59,387 nucleotides of DNA from a virus. The stretch is taken from positions 1-59,387 of the IMG/VR virus record IMGVR_UViG_3300027969_000005. One strand, written 5' to 3'. The notes under the pieces were generated by a model that saw only the letters and a program-made list of their open reading frames with translations, had not been told where the DNA came from and ran no database searches. Numbering within the stretch: position 1 is the stretch's first letter; each line of letters begins with the position of its first letter. The position numbers and the translations under genes are program-made. Positions 47,501 to 55,973 of the stretch are shown here, piece by piece.

Positions 47501-50056
47501 CTGACGCTTGTCGCCGCCCTTATAGTTGTAGCTATAGATCGGCTGGCCATCGAAGGTCTTACCGACCTCTTTGACGTTCTCCTTAAGGCGTTCGTCAGAG
47601 AAGAAGCCGCCGGGCTGTGTCGTCGTGGTCGTGTTGCCAGATAGGGCGCCTGTTCCCTCAGCAATATTTGCCAAGAACTGCGCCGTTTGGAACGGATAGG
47701 ATTGCTGCTGCAGGAACTGGTTGTACAGCGCCTGCAGGCCAGCCTGCTGGGTCTGCTGCTGCATCTGACCAGCGGCAAGCTGCGCTTGCGCACCCTGCAG
47801 CGCCGCGCCCTGTGCGCCAGCACCAAGGCCCGCCATCTGCTGGGACGTGTTTGCACCCATGCCATATTGCTGCTGGGCCAGAGCCGCACGCTGCTGGGCA
47901 GTGTTTGCGCCCTGAGCATATTGCTGCTGAGCCAAGGCCGCACGCTGCTGAGACACTGTCGATCCCATGCCAAACTGCTGCTGGGCCAAAGCCGCCTGCT
48001 GCTGAGCGGTCGTTGCACCCTGTCCAAACTGCATATTGCCGATGTTGGCTTGGTTCATGGCGGTGCCAGAGCCCATGGCATAACCCTGCTGAGCCAAAGC
48101 GGCCTGCTGCTGAGCCGTCGTGGCACCCATGCCGAACGTCTGCTGAGCATTAGCGGCCTGCTGCTGAGCCGTCGTAGCGCCCATGCCGAACGTCTGTTGG
48201 GCCAGCGCAGCTTGCTGCTGAGCCGTCGTGGCACCCATGCCAAATTGCTGTTGCGCCAAAGCGGCCTGTTGCTGGGCCGTTTGCGCCGACATGGCAAATT
48301 TCTGCTGCGCCATGGCCGCCTGTTGTTGGGCCGTTTGAGCGCCTTGAGCAAACATCTGCTGACCGGCCCCAAGCTGGCCCTGTGCCAAGCCCATGCCTTG
48401 CGCGTATTGCTGCTGGCCGACGCCCTGAAGGCCCTGTCCAGTCGTTTGATTTTGGTTAAGGATTTGTTGACCTAGGGTCGAGAGATTTTGGCCCGCGCCA
48501 GCCTGCTGGCCGTAAATCTGCTGACCGATCTGGGCAAGATTTTGACCCGCACCGGCCTGTTGTGCGTAAAGCTGCTGAGCCATGGCGGCCTGCTGCTGGG
48601 CAGCCGTTAGCCCCTGACCAAAGCCCTGCTGGCCGATGCCAAGTGTCGTCTGTGCCCCTTGCTGAATCGCTGCACGGTTGGCCTGCTCAGCCGCCAGATT
48701 GACGCCCTGCTGCTGCTGGGCAGCGCCAAGGGCTTGGCCATAGCCTTGGTTCAAAATGCCAGAATAGATTTGAGCGTTAGCAAGCTGCTGCTGCTGAGCC
48801 AAGCTGGCCGCAGCGATGCCTGCACGATCACCCCCGAAGGCCCCTTGCTTGATCGCATTGCCGGTTTGCCCAGACATCGCTTGCTGGTTTTGCTGGTCGA
48901 GCATGCCCTGCGTGCCCTGAAGCACGGACGAGATGTAGGGGCTCATAAACTGGCCGATCTGTTGGCCGCCAATTTGCCCCGGACTAACGCCCTGCATTCC
49001 TGCCTGATTAAGCGCCTGTGCCTGTTGCTGGAATGGTTGAGCGCCCGCCAAGGACTGATTGATCTGAGACAGTGCCTGATAGTTTACCGGAGCAGCCGCC
49101 CCAAGACCCTGAGCATATTGCTGGATGGCCGCTTGGTTCAGGGGGTCGGCCTGATTTAGGCTTTGCTGATACTGAATATCGGCACGCTGGTTGTAAGGGT
49201 CTGCCGCAGATAGGCCGGTCCTGTAAAGCGATGCCGCATCTTGATTATAGCCCTGAGCCCCAGAATAGGCACTCGACATATTGTTGACAGCATTTTGCTG
49301 CAAAGGCTGCACGCTAGAATAGGCCTGAGATAGCGTATTTCCGGCCTGATCGGTGCCCTGATAACCAGCCCCAAGGCCGCCAAACAGTGTGCCATAGGCC
49401 CCGGCGGTATTTTGCATCCCAATATCTTGAGCATTAAGAATGCTATTGCCAGCCGTGTTGGTCATGGCATTACCGGCCCGCTGAGCATTGAGGATGCTAT
49501 TGCCGGAAGCATCCGTCATGGCATTACCGGCCTGCTGAGCATTGTAGATGCTGTTACCGGCGGTATTATTGCCCGCATATCCAAGCATCGCGGCATTGCC
49601 GAGGCCACCCAAGGCTCCACGATTGATGTTTTGAGCATCATACATAGAGTTGTTGATGGTGCCGTATGACGCCCCAACACCAGCCTGACCTTGATTATAT
49701 CCCGTATTTAGCGGATCATATGCCTGCTGGGTTCCATACTGGCCAGCCTGCTGAGCATAATTCAAATCGTTATAGGCTTGGCCCGTATTGTATTGGCCGA
49801 CATTCTGCGCGTTCGTAAGGTAGCCAGTAGCGGCCTGATAATAGGGCTGGGCCTGATTGGCGGCGACATTTGTGTTATAAATGCCGGTCATCTGTGTTGA
49901 CGTGAGGGGGGCGACAAAGTCGTTCACATTTGTCGAGTATTCCTTAAACGGCGTACTCGCGGCGTCCTCAGCACGCGCATTGACCGCGTTGTAGCGGGCC
50001 AAGACTTCTGGGGGAATCGATACGCCCTGCGTGGTTGTCGAACTCTTGCCGCCCAT
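44585..50056 (-). CDS. Giant Gln-rich ejection-type virion protein with internal S74 chaperone, 1823 aa
   Basis: Begins MGGKSSTTTQGVSIPPEVLA and a repetitive Tyr/Asn/Gln region, then a Gln-rich segment with nine 18-residue repeats (about 575-740). Around residue 820 is an S74/endosialidase-type chaperone motif (SDERLKENVKEVG, YNYKGGDKRQQIGLMAQEVE, AVGLAGGYKTVDYGKATEDA). About 950 residues follow, with three copies of a KQESGLDKA(A/S)KIA module and several Gly-Gly motifs, then a helical tail. Similar openings occur in phage internal or injection proteins. Function inferred from neighbours. Confidence 0.75.
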   Translation of the reverse strand: MGGKSSTTTQGVSIPPEVLARYNAVNARAEDAASTPFKEYSTNVNDFVAPLTSTQMTGIYNTNVAANQAQPYYQAATGYLTNAQNVGQYNTGQAYNDLNYAQQAGQYGTQQAYDPLNTGYNQGQAGVGASYGTINNSMYDAQNINRGALGGLGNAAMLGYAGNNTAGNSIYNAQQAGNAMTDASGNSILNAQRAGNAMTNTAGNSILNAQDIGMQNTAGAYGTLFGGLGAGYQGTDQAGNTLSQAYSSVQPLQQNAVNNMSSAYSGAQGYNQDAASLYRTGLSAADPYNQRADIQYQQSLNQADPLNQAAIQQYAQGLGAAAPVNYQALSQINQSLAGAQPFQQQAQALNQAGMQGVSPGQIGGQQIGQFMSPYISSVLQGTQGMLDQQNQQAMSGQTGNAIKQGAFGGDRAGIAAASLAQQQQLANAQIYSGILNQGYGQALGAAQQQQGVNLAAEQANRAAIQQGAQTTLGIGQQGFGQGLTAAQQQAAMAQQLYAQQAGAGQNLAQIGQQIYGQQAGAGQNLSTLGQQILNQNQTTGQGLQGVGQQQYAQGMGLAQGQLGAGQQMFAQGAQTAQQQAAMAQQKFAMSAQTAQQQAALAQQQFGMGATTAQQQAALAQQTFGMGATTAQQQAANAQQTFGMGATTAQQQAALAQQGYAMGSGTAMNQANIGNMQFGQGATTAQQQAALAQQQFGMGSTVSQQRAALAQQQYAQGANTAQQRAALAQQQYGMGANTSQQMAGLGAGAQGAALQGAQAQLAAGQMQQQTQQAGLQALYNQFLQQQSYPFQTAQFLANIAEGTGALSGNTTTTTQPGGFFSDERLKENVKEVGKTFDGQPIYSYNYKGGDKRQQIGLMAQEVEDKHPNAVGLAGGYKTVDYGKATEDAAKRGHFYAGGVASMGGGVNPGSYGEGFADGGMPMGGYDPALMQQILQNYNAMYGTLAQPGQPGMLGASTPGLGGIVPSANLPIPEMLQPADMPKQESGLDKASQIADLATKGEQIYKGSGEARAKIKKAYDAYQKNQEIEKYAKLEGYRPHAAGGEVGFDPALAQQMMQRSQGMYGGLSGPAAGPSAGGPGAMGGIVPASSAPAPAMLKAGSPPPKQESGLDKAAKIASIASSAATAGKGAQDFMAARKGDQLMKDAAQTAKPFDYEFKPSANLTFATGGTPYDTSENGNGLDIPDEKKKFEVLKPGDMPAKPDSGLDTAGKIAGIGASIATIAPFLMAMNTGGAVGRKGYATDGEVEELSDEQKARIAQLENPIGTALHRADPIGFAASKNIIDFPYLGKKYETNKQAYDLQDKIRAATAPGGLLPGYGPQAAPEPAQRPIAAPAPRQRGLGAAGAGAPPPATPSLAQQEGRLGGVPVAPMATAMPTPMGVGSMAQAAPKPMAVNQRTGERDVIPQGLGGVLPTAAYVPGADEAAFAGRHPFLSGAKDYLSHSENVVPLLAGLAAMGTAPTRSLGVALASGVGAGAKSYMDIRKQQADIGEIKARTGFQQAQTLREGVLTQQDMTDLVKKGLIAQEDPNGNYIGPDGKTHYRLVPAGAMLGQQKLGAPSTIPVSPILGKEGVNKAHEASNRWFLASPETQERSNKEYDQTLAASQAAKGSLLGVSKWADSIAFNDDGFLKPGYLAPLKRTVASAWNSFVDTMPFDPQMASSIKFNPDALAEAEVAQKMATARAMLAAQGAGQESLGAFERVLSAVPTEALTRQASMSLIADMYVESLRQIDKAKYVQAFDAENQNSNGMPRGIITQEALQAFDADHPTRDYDRDRTAITQTLLQPGFPDLKKILISGSRADRDLAIQALDGKYGKGFHRYFTGGE
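47850..48335 (-). repeat. 54-base tandem repeats (nine units)
   Basis: Within the 1823-aa gene, nine imperfect 54-base units encode 18-residue repeats of the form ATTAQQQAALAQQQFGMG. Most units differ by 2-5 residues; one (SGTAMNQANIGNMQFGQG) is divergent. They predict a long helical Gln zipper and are likely to expand and contract by recombination. Confidence 0.8.
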
Positions 50057-50060
50057 AGAT

Positions 50061-50558
50061 TTACCCCGTCACTTCCGCATTTTGCCCAGTCGTTGCCCCG
50101 TAGAGCCAAAAGGCTCCAGCCGGTTTGCCGAATTGACGTTCGTACATTCGGACCTTGGCCTCAGTACGGCTGTTAGATAGTACCCCAATTACTAGGGGTA
50201 TGCCTAGAGTGTCCGACACCTCTTTGCTGAACTCGCAAAGCCGCTTGGCCCGGCCACCCTTTGCCGCTCGATATTCAGGGTGGATAAAGATGGCCTTTTC
50301 CTCAATGACCAAATCATCCGAATACCACATGGTGCCGATCCTAAGCAGAATGGCCCCCTCGATAATGCCGCCGGGTTTGCCAATGCATCCCATTAGGCCG
50401 TTGTCCTGATGGACGGCTGGCCAGATTTGCTCCAACAAACGTCGGACGCTTGGCTGCAGAAAGCCATTTTCATCCGAGGCGGCGATCGCCAATGCCATAA
50501 GTTCATCAAGGTCGTGCGGCGTTCCAATTCTGATCTTTAGCTCTTCAGATTCGCTCAT
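50061..50558 (-). CDS. GNAT-like acetyltransferase protein, 165 aa
   Basis: RIGTPHDLDELMALAIAASD opening, EEKAIFIHPEYRAAKGGRAK (the acetyl-CoA loop region with R/G) and IPLVIGVLSN, in the order of the GNAT fold. Such genes occur in phage virion clusters between ejection and tail genes. Whether it acetylates a substrate is unknown; the loop R-x-x-x-G-x-A is imperfect. Confidence 0.7.
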   Translation of the reverse strand: MSESEELKIRIGTPHDLDELMALAIAASDENGFLQPSVRRLLEQIWPAVHQDNGLMGCIGKPGGIIEGAILLRIGTMWYSDDLVIEEKAIFIHPEYRAAKGGRAKRLCEFSKEVSDTLGIPLVIGVLSNSRTEAKVRMYERQFGKPAGAFWLYGATTGQNAEVTG

Positions 50559-50568
50559 AATTAATCCT

Positions 50569-51405
50569 CTAATCGCGTTTGGGTCCGGGCAAATTCTTAA
50601 GGGTCTCTACGGTCTTTGCCCGCATACGTTTGACAAAATCATCTAAAACACGGTGGCCCGCTTCAAGATCGCCGCCGCCCGCCACCATAACCTCTTTTGG
50701 CGACAGAACATACTCCCCACCAGCCGCAACGATCGGCACGGAGCCTGTGTGCTCTCCGCCACCAGCCTTACCCGGCAGGGGTTCGTTGTAAGGCCCTCCA
50801 GAGGCTCCGTAGGGCTGATCGCTGTCACTCTGGCCATATGGGGCCGACGTGCCGCTGTAGGGCGCTGTGTCGCCGCTGTAGGGCGATCCGCCGAACATCC
50901 GGCGCATGTGCTTAAACCCGGCCATGGTGTTGCCTTCGCCCATGGCGCTGATGATGTCGGCGGGGATCACATAAGACCCGGACGGGACATGCATCGGTAG
51001 GTGATCCGTGCGGCCTGCTACAGGGCTATGGATCGGGCCTGTGTGAAGATGATCGCCTGCGGGCTCAGGAGCGCCCCACGCATGACCTGAGAGGCCGCCG
51101 GGCGATACTGTGGTCGTGGTGGTTTCTCCCCCACCAGCCTTGGCCGTGCGAGCGGACTGCTTAAAGGCCTCTGCGGTTGGCGCACCCTTGGTGCCGGGCC
51201 TACGCATGTGCTCCTTAGAGCCGTGGGCAATCCGCTCTTGCTTAGCATGGATGTTGGCATAGAGGCCGCCGCCACCAGCCTTACCCACCGACCGCGCAAC
51301 ATTAAGGGCCGCAGCAATGCTCTGATTGCGCGGATGGCCAGCAGCGATCATTTCGCTGATGTTATGGCTGATCGTCTTTTGGGACTTGCCCTTGGATAGA
51401 GGCAT
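50569..51405 (-). CDS. Virion-cluster protein with Gly-Gly motifs, 278 aa
   Basis: Opening MPLSKGKSQKTISHNISEMI, AAGHPRNQSIAAALNVARS is a conserved phage unit. Later segments: PSGSYVIPADIISAMGEGNT, VPIVAAGGEYVLSPKEVMVA and GHRVLDDFVKRMRAKTVETL. Linkers contain KAGGGLY, KAGGGET, KAGGGEH. A recurring virion protein of alphaproteobacterial phages with unknown role. Confidence 0.68.
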   Translation of the reverse strand: MPLSKGKSQKTISHNISEMIAAGHPRNQSIAAALNVARSVGKAGGGGLYANIHAKQERIAHGSKEHMRRPGTKGAPTAEAFKQSARTAKAGGGETTTTTVSPGGLSGHAWGAPEPAGDHLHTGPIHSPVAGRTDHLPMHVPSGSYVIPADIISAMGEGNTMAGFKHMRRMFGGSPYSGDTAPYSGTSAPYGQSDSDQPYGASGGPYNEPLPGKAGGGEHTGSVPIVAAGGEYVLSPKEVMVAGGGDLEAGHRVLDDFVKRMRAKTVETLKNLPGPKRD

Positions 51406-51414
51406 GACGGTTTC

Positions 51415-52176
51415 CTATGCAGCCGTGTTGGCAATCAGCACGCCCTCAACGGCAATGCCGACAGCGGCAGTTCCGGTCGGCGTGTTGGCTTGCCACTGGA
51501 TATCAGTTTTTTGGGCATACCCACGGGGAGATACGCGCATGCTGGAATATGTGTTGGCAAATGGGGCTTGAAGCAAAATCTGCTGCAGACCAGTTTGCGA
51601 CAATGTCAGCACCCGATAGGTGCAATAGGCGGACGAGGTATTGCCTACTTGGTTGGAGTAGGCGTTTGATCGCGTAAGATAGAAGGTGTACCCGTTTGGC
51701 ACGGTATAGACCATCATTTGGCTCTTGCCGCTGCCAACCAGCATCTCGGCATATTGAATTGTTTTGCCAGCGTTACCCAAATTAATGATGCCAATGGCAT
51801 TAACCGATCCAGCAGCCTGTATGCTATTAATCCGTAGATAGCTATTGACGGTTGTCACGCCCGTCGTGCCGTTTGTCAGGATCAGCGTCTCTGAGATTTG
51901 ATTGTAAGATGCATCAAGACCATTGATCAGCACCGATACGTTGGTGTCAGACGCCGACGATGACCAAAGCAGCATAGTCGTGGCCGAGACAGGGTAGGTA
52001 TATGCCGTGGTGTTTTCCCATACGGGGATAAAGGTCGTGCCCACAGATGGCTGATAGCCATAGATGTTGACCACTGATGCGCCGGGCACAAGGCCGCGAG
52101 CCACTTGCATATACCATGGGGCCGAAAGGGTGCTTTCCGTCGAGCCAGCAACAAGGGGAAACTGGGTAATGCTCAT
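51415..52176 (-). CDS. Beta-rich virion protein, 253 aa
   Basis: Start ATG 52176 overlaps the previous stop (ACATGA). Strand-rich sequence with GASVVNIYGYQPSVGTTFIP and VPNGYTFYLTRSNAYSNQVG, and a C-terminal NTPTGTAAVGIAVEGVLIAN. Looks like a tail or decoration jelly-roll. The upstream part of the longer frame (to 52272) is a shadow of the 138-aa gene. Confidence 0.65.
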   Translation of the reverse strand: MSITQFPLVAGSTESTLSAPWYMQVARGLVPGASVVNIYGYQPSVGTTFIPVWENTTAYTYPVSATTMLLWSSSASDTNVSVLINGLDASYNQISETLILTNGTTGVTTVNSYLRINSIQAAGSVNAIGIINLGNAGKTIQYAEMLVGSGKSQMMVYTVPNGYTFYLTRSNAYSNQVGNTSSAYCTYRVLTLSQTGLQQILLQAPFANTYSSMRVSPRGYAQKTDIQWQANTPTGTAAVGIAVEGVLIANTAA

Positions 52177-52589
52177 GTGGATGCGCCCCCTGCAATCATG
52201 ATCGTTACCGCCGTAGTCGAGGCCGACACCTGTATCGTGCCATTGGCAGATAGGATAAGCACAGCCTCCCAAAGCACAGTCGTGTTGGGCGGAACCGATA
52301 CGTTATAAAACACTGCATTGGCCGCGCTGGCCGTTCCCCCGTAGGGAACCAGATAGACCGAAACGGTGGCCGTGGATGACGACGTGTTGCAGATATTAAT
52401 GGTGTTGATGTGGGTCGGGCTAAAGGCCTGCGCCGTATAGACCGTCGATACAGACGTTGTGGCCGCGCCAGACGCCAAGAGTGTCGTCGGAAGGTTCTTG
52501 TACAGGCTCAGAAGGTTGGTTGCCGTGTTGCCGATGGCCACGACGTTATTCTTGATCGCTGTTAGGATGTCATCGATTGAGGCGGCCAT
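52173..52589 (-). CDS. Small beta-rich virion protein, 138 aa
   Basis: N-terminal helix (SIDDILTAIKNNVVAIGNTA) and a beta domain (INTINICNTSSSTATVSVYL, VPPNTTVLWEAVLILSANGT) like small tail or head-surface proteins. Coupled to both neighbours. Role in the particle unknown. Confidence 0.65.
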   Translation of the reverse strand: MAASIDDILTAIKNNVVAIGNTATNLLSLYKNLPTTLLASGAATTSVSTVYTAQAFSPTHINTINICNTSSSTATVSVYLVPYGGTASAANAVFYNVSVPPNTTVLWEAVLILSANGTIQVSASTTAVTIMIAGGAST

Positions 52590-54889
52590 TAGTACTTCCC
52601 ATCCGGCTGGAACCGATAGCGCATATTACCGATGCGCCAAAAGCTGCCAATATCGTTGCTGCTCATTTCAATCGACACAAGACGGCCACGGAACCGGGGC
52701 GACACAAACGTCGTTCCCTGCGTTAGCGCAAATGGGCCATAGGCCGTAGGTGTCTCGCCGGGATAGTCAGCGACATAGAAGGTCAGGTTGACTGTCGCAT
52801 TTTGAGCACCGTTGTAATAACCCCACTTCATGTCTGGCCAGACCTGATCGATGAAGGTCTTTACGTCACCATCGCTAAGCGTGAAGTAGCCAGTTCTGAA
52901 GTTGGACGCCATAGGCAGATTGTCGGCATCTGTCGATGTCTCATGCTGATAGATATAGCCCAGATTGGGGTCGGCACCGATCGGTGGGCCAAGCACAGAC
53001 TGATCAATCCAAGCCGTTCTGGCCAGTGTCCCAAAGTCCCAAACCTGAAGGTTCACGTTAAATTTGGCATAGGCGCTGACTTCGCCGCCACTGGTCGTGG
53101 TGGGATAATACCAAGTGATTTCGCCAAAGCGGGAGTTGACCGCGCAACGGATTTTTGAGGTTTGGGTTGTATCAATGTCTTGGAAGATGACGTCCCAGAT
53201 CGGGCAGGGCACGGGCATCACGCCGCCCCCCGAAAGAGAATAGAACGACGAAGGCCCCATCCAATAGACGGACCCGTTGATGGTTCCGGCAGCCTTACGG
53301 CCAATAAGGCCGCAGCCGGTGCCAATTTCGTTGAAGGAATAGACGTAAGGCTGGCCGGTATATTGCATTGCCCAGACGCCAATGTCTGTCCAGATCAGGC
53401 CCTGCTGTGGCCCTTGCAGGGCACCAACAATTCGCGACCCCTTAGGTATGCGATATGAGCCAGCTTGGTTTGTCACATTGCCGATCCAAGTGTTGTAATT
53501 GTTGACGTCACACCAGCGGATCAAAAGCGGGTCTTGAATGCCCGTGAAGGTCGATCCAAACGCGATGATCTGGCGCTGAGGCATGGCCACGAATATGCCA
53601 TCGTTCATTGTCGGCGCATTGGGGATAACTGTCGCAATGGCCGCGCCGGTAGAAGGGTCCCACTGGTAAATAGGCTGGAAGGCAGCGTTATTGACCGTTG
53701 ATCCGGTGCATGTTGCCGTTTGTGAAATGCTTACGGTATAGGTTCCTGCGCCGCCCGTGGTGCCGGTAACCTGTGCCAAAATTACCGTGCCCCCCGTAGC
53801 CGTGCCGCCAGTTAGGATTTGGCCCGCTCGAATGGTTCCGGTGACGCCGGATGCCGTAAGGGTCGTGGTGCTGATGGACCCGGTAAATGTCGCAGTCTGA
53901 ACGACATCGCCATAAACGGGGCACGACAGCAGAATCTGGCCCCAGTTGTCGAGCGTCCAGTCGGTTGCCGGAATTGCAGTTCCCAGTGATGGGTCACTTG
54001 CCCCGGTGCCATATCCGCCATAGCCGTAGGCATTAATGCCATACCCACTGCCGACCTGAATCGCGCCAATCCCGAAGCTATATTGATATCTGGCCAGTCC
54101 GCCATTGATGGTCGCCGTAGTGGTTGCCGTGGCAATTACGTCGCCATTGATTGTAAATGTATTGGCACTTGGCACCGTTTGGATAACGTAATTGCCGCGA
54201 AGGGTGATCCCACCCACGATTGTGGTGACCAAAATTGGAAAGGTATCACCGACCGAAAAACCGTGGTTAGGCAGCGTTACCGTAACCGCATTAAAGGCAG
54301 CGGTTGTTGCGAAGCTTGCCAGCACCGGACTGACAGATGTGCTGCTGGCGAGCTTTGGGTTGCCATAAATGTCAACCGAAGCAATCTGAAAGATCGTGGC
54401 GCTGTAGAGGATATTCGTCGTTGGGTAGACGCCAAAAAGGATCAGTCCGCCGATGCTGATGTGCGTTTCGATAAAAATAGAATTGTACTGGGTGATTAGC
54501 GTGGTCACATTGTCCGTGATGCTCACGACGTTAGTTCCGGCAGTCGTGGCCAGAACAGGTGTGACGTTATCCACAGACGACTGCGGCGTGATTATCTTTT
54601 GAACACCATCCGTAATGACGCCCAATTGCGCCGAAAATCCGGAGTTTTGTGTTCCGTAGGCCAAATGATTGATGAAATTCTGGTCGGCCCAAGCCCACAA
54701 GGCCCGAACGATAATCGTGATCTGGTTGGAGTAATATTTTGTCCAGCCGCCAAGCTTTTGGATAAGGCCCAAGCCATTGCGATCGTAGATGAAGCGAACA
54801 AGCTGAGAGGTAGAGATGCCAGCCTCGTTAAGGGCTGGCGTCTCATTCTCATCTAGGCCCGGCTTAAGCTTAACGGATTGATGAGGCAT
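52589..54889 (-). CDS. Tail nozzle / stabilisation protein with inserted domain, 766 aa
   Basis: N-terminal VKLKPGLDENETPALNEAGI and DRNGLGLIQKLGGWTKYYSN; core has QGPQQGLIWTDIGVWAMQYT, NEIGTGCGLIGRKAAGTING and SVYWMGPSSFYSLSGGG, typical of podovirus tail-hub/nozzle and packaged-DNA stabilisation proteins. Residues about 335-400 carry the mobile beta module (TLTASGVTGTIRAGQILTGG, GTYTVSISQT) seen in two other virion proteins. It likely closes the tail below the adaptors. Confidence 0.75.
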   Translation of the reverse strand: MPHQSVKLKPGLDENETPALNEAGISTSQLVRFIYDRNGLGLIQKLGGWTKYYSNQITIIVRALWAWADQNFINHLAYGTQNSGFSAQLGVITDGVQKIITPQSSVDNVTPVLATTAGTNVVSITDNVTTLITQYNSIFIETHISIGGLILFGVYPTTNILYSATIFQIASVDIYGNPKLASSTSVSPVLASFATTAAFNAVTVTLPNHGFSVGDTFPILVTTIVGGITLRGNYVIQTVPSANTFTINGDVIATATTTATINGGLARYQYSFGIGAIQVGSGYGINAYGYGGYGTGASDPSLGTAIPATDWTLDNWGQILLSCPVYGDVVQTATFTGSISTTTLTASGVTGTIRAGQILTGGTATGGTVILAQVTGTTGGAGTYTVSISQTATCTGSTVNNAAFQPIYQWDPSTGAAIATVIPNAPTMNDGIFVAMPQRQIIAFGSTFTGIQDPLLIRWCDVNNYNTWIGNVTNQAGSYRIPKGSRIVGALQGPQQGLIWTDIGVWAMQYTGQPYVYSFNEIGTGCGLIGRKAAGTINGSVYWMGPSSFYSLSGGGVMPVPCPIWDVIFQDIDTTQTSKIRCAVNSRFGEITWYYPTTTSGGEVSAYAKFNVNLQVWDFGTLARTAWIDQSVLGPPIGADPNLGYIYQHETSTDADNLPMASNFRTGYFTLSDGDVKTFIDQVWPDMKWGYYNGAQNATVNLTFYVADYPGETPTAYGPFALTQGTTFVSPRFRGRLVSIEMSSNDIGSFWRIGNMRYRFQPDGKY

Positions 54890-54895
54890 GCGCCG

Positions 54896-55666
54896 TTACC
54901 TCGTCGATGTCGCTGCATCAGGAATAGACATAGACGACCAAGCAGAGACGCCAAATTTCTTGCGCTGCTCGACCACATTGGTGTCTTTCATGATGGTCAT
55001 GTATTGAGCCTCGTAGCTCTGCGCCATCGCCGGGTCATCACTCATGCGGCCAAAGTTGCGCTGGTAGGCGCTGATATAGATCATACTGGCCATGATCAGC
55101 ATGTCCGGAAGGTTTGTGCTAATATAGGTCGTGCCGGTGCTGGCGAGGGCCGTAGTGGCGTTTTGATAAAGTGTTGGCAGATTGACTGTGCCCGTAACAG
55201 TAACGCTGTAGGCCGTGTCTGGGGCTGGCCCCATCATAATGATGTTTGACGTGTTTCCGCCGGTTGCATAATCGCCGCCGTACATGGCAAAATATTTTGG
55301 CATGCCGGTGTTCAGGGAGCCATTGTAGACGTTCTGCAAAAACTCTTTGGTCGTGGGCAGAAGCGGATATACCGATCCGCTAGCGTTTACGGCAAGCGTT
55401 TGCAGGGTCTCAAAATCGTTAGAAGAGATTGAAAACATATTGGTGTTGGGCGTCAGGGTATAGTCCTTGCTGGTCACCGCAGGCAGCAAGTCGATATCAC
55501 GCATGATCCGCTGCTCAGCATAGTTGAGCATCTGGGGGATGATGGCATTAAATGCAGCGTCCACGCCCTGAACCACACCAGACACAGTCGTCGTATTGAC
55601 GACAGCCATGGTGGCAATCTGCGTGACGTAGCCGTTATATGTTAGAGGCGTCAAACCGGAGGCCAT
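54896..55666 (-). CDS. Head-tail adaptor protein, 256 aa
   Basis: Helical N-terminus with IIPQMLNYAEQRIMRDIDLL (about 42-61), then strand-rich DYTLTPNTNMFSISSNDFET and a helical C-terminus (MASMIYISAYQRNFGRMSDD). This resembles the SU10-type adaptor family that stacks under the portal. Encoded next to the nozzle. Confidence 0.75.
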   Translation of the reverse strand: MASGLTPLTYNGYVTQIATMAVVNTTTVSGVVQGVDAAFNAIIPQMLNYAEQRIMRDIDLLPAVTSKDYTLTPNTNMFSISSNDFETLQTLAVNASGSVYPLLPTTKEFLQNVYNGSLNTGMPKYFAMYGGDYATGGNTSNIIMMGPAPDTAYSVTVTGTVNLPTLYQNATTALASTGTTYISTNLPDMLIMASMIYISAYQRNFGRMSDDPAMAQSYEAQYMTIMKDTNVVEQRKKFGVSAWSSMSIPDAATSTR

Positions 55667-55737
55667 CGGGGTTCTCCTATTTCCTTGAGGACGCCTTTCG
55701 CAAAGCTACCAAAAAACGTGCTTAAATTCTAGGGCCG

Positions 55738-55971
55738 CTATCTGTCGGCCTTCCCATCTAGCTTATCATAGATTTTGTCGAGCAAGTCATGAACCCGTGT
55801 GATGTCCTGACGATAGTCGTCCTTCTGGACGTAATGTGATGGCAGATCGCGCTCAAGCTTGGATATGTCCTCACGCAGGGCCTTAACTGCCGCCCAAAGC
55901 TCTCTGAGAGCCCACCCAAGAATACCGGATACGGCCACAACGCCATATTGCATGAACTGGTCAAACGTCAT
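55738..55971 (-). CDS. Membrane-anchored coiled-coil protein, 77 aa
   Basis: One N-terminal span (MQYGVVAVSGILGWALRELW) followed by a coiled coil (ALREDISKLERDLPSHYVQK) and ending KIYDKLDGKADR. Phage proteins with this LPxxYVxKDDYR...KLDGKADR pattern are widespread and of unclear function, sometimes discussed as holin-like. Lies in the neck gene cluster. Confidence 0.65.
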   Translation of the reverse strand: MTFDQFMQYGVVAVSGILGWALRELWAAVKALREDISKLERDLPSHYVQKDDYRQDITRVHDLLDKIYDKLDGKADR

Positions 55972-55973
55972 GA

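Noticed and set aside
47687-48475. 262-aa plus-strand ORF rich in Leu and Ser
   Set aside because: Antisense translation of the 54-base Gln-rich repeats; the repetition comes from the real minus-strand gene.
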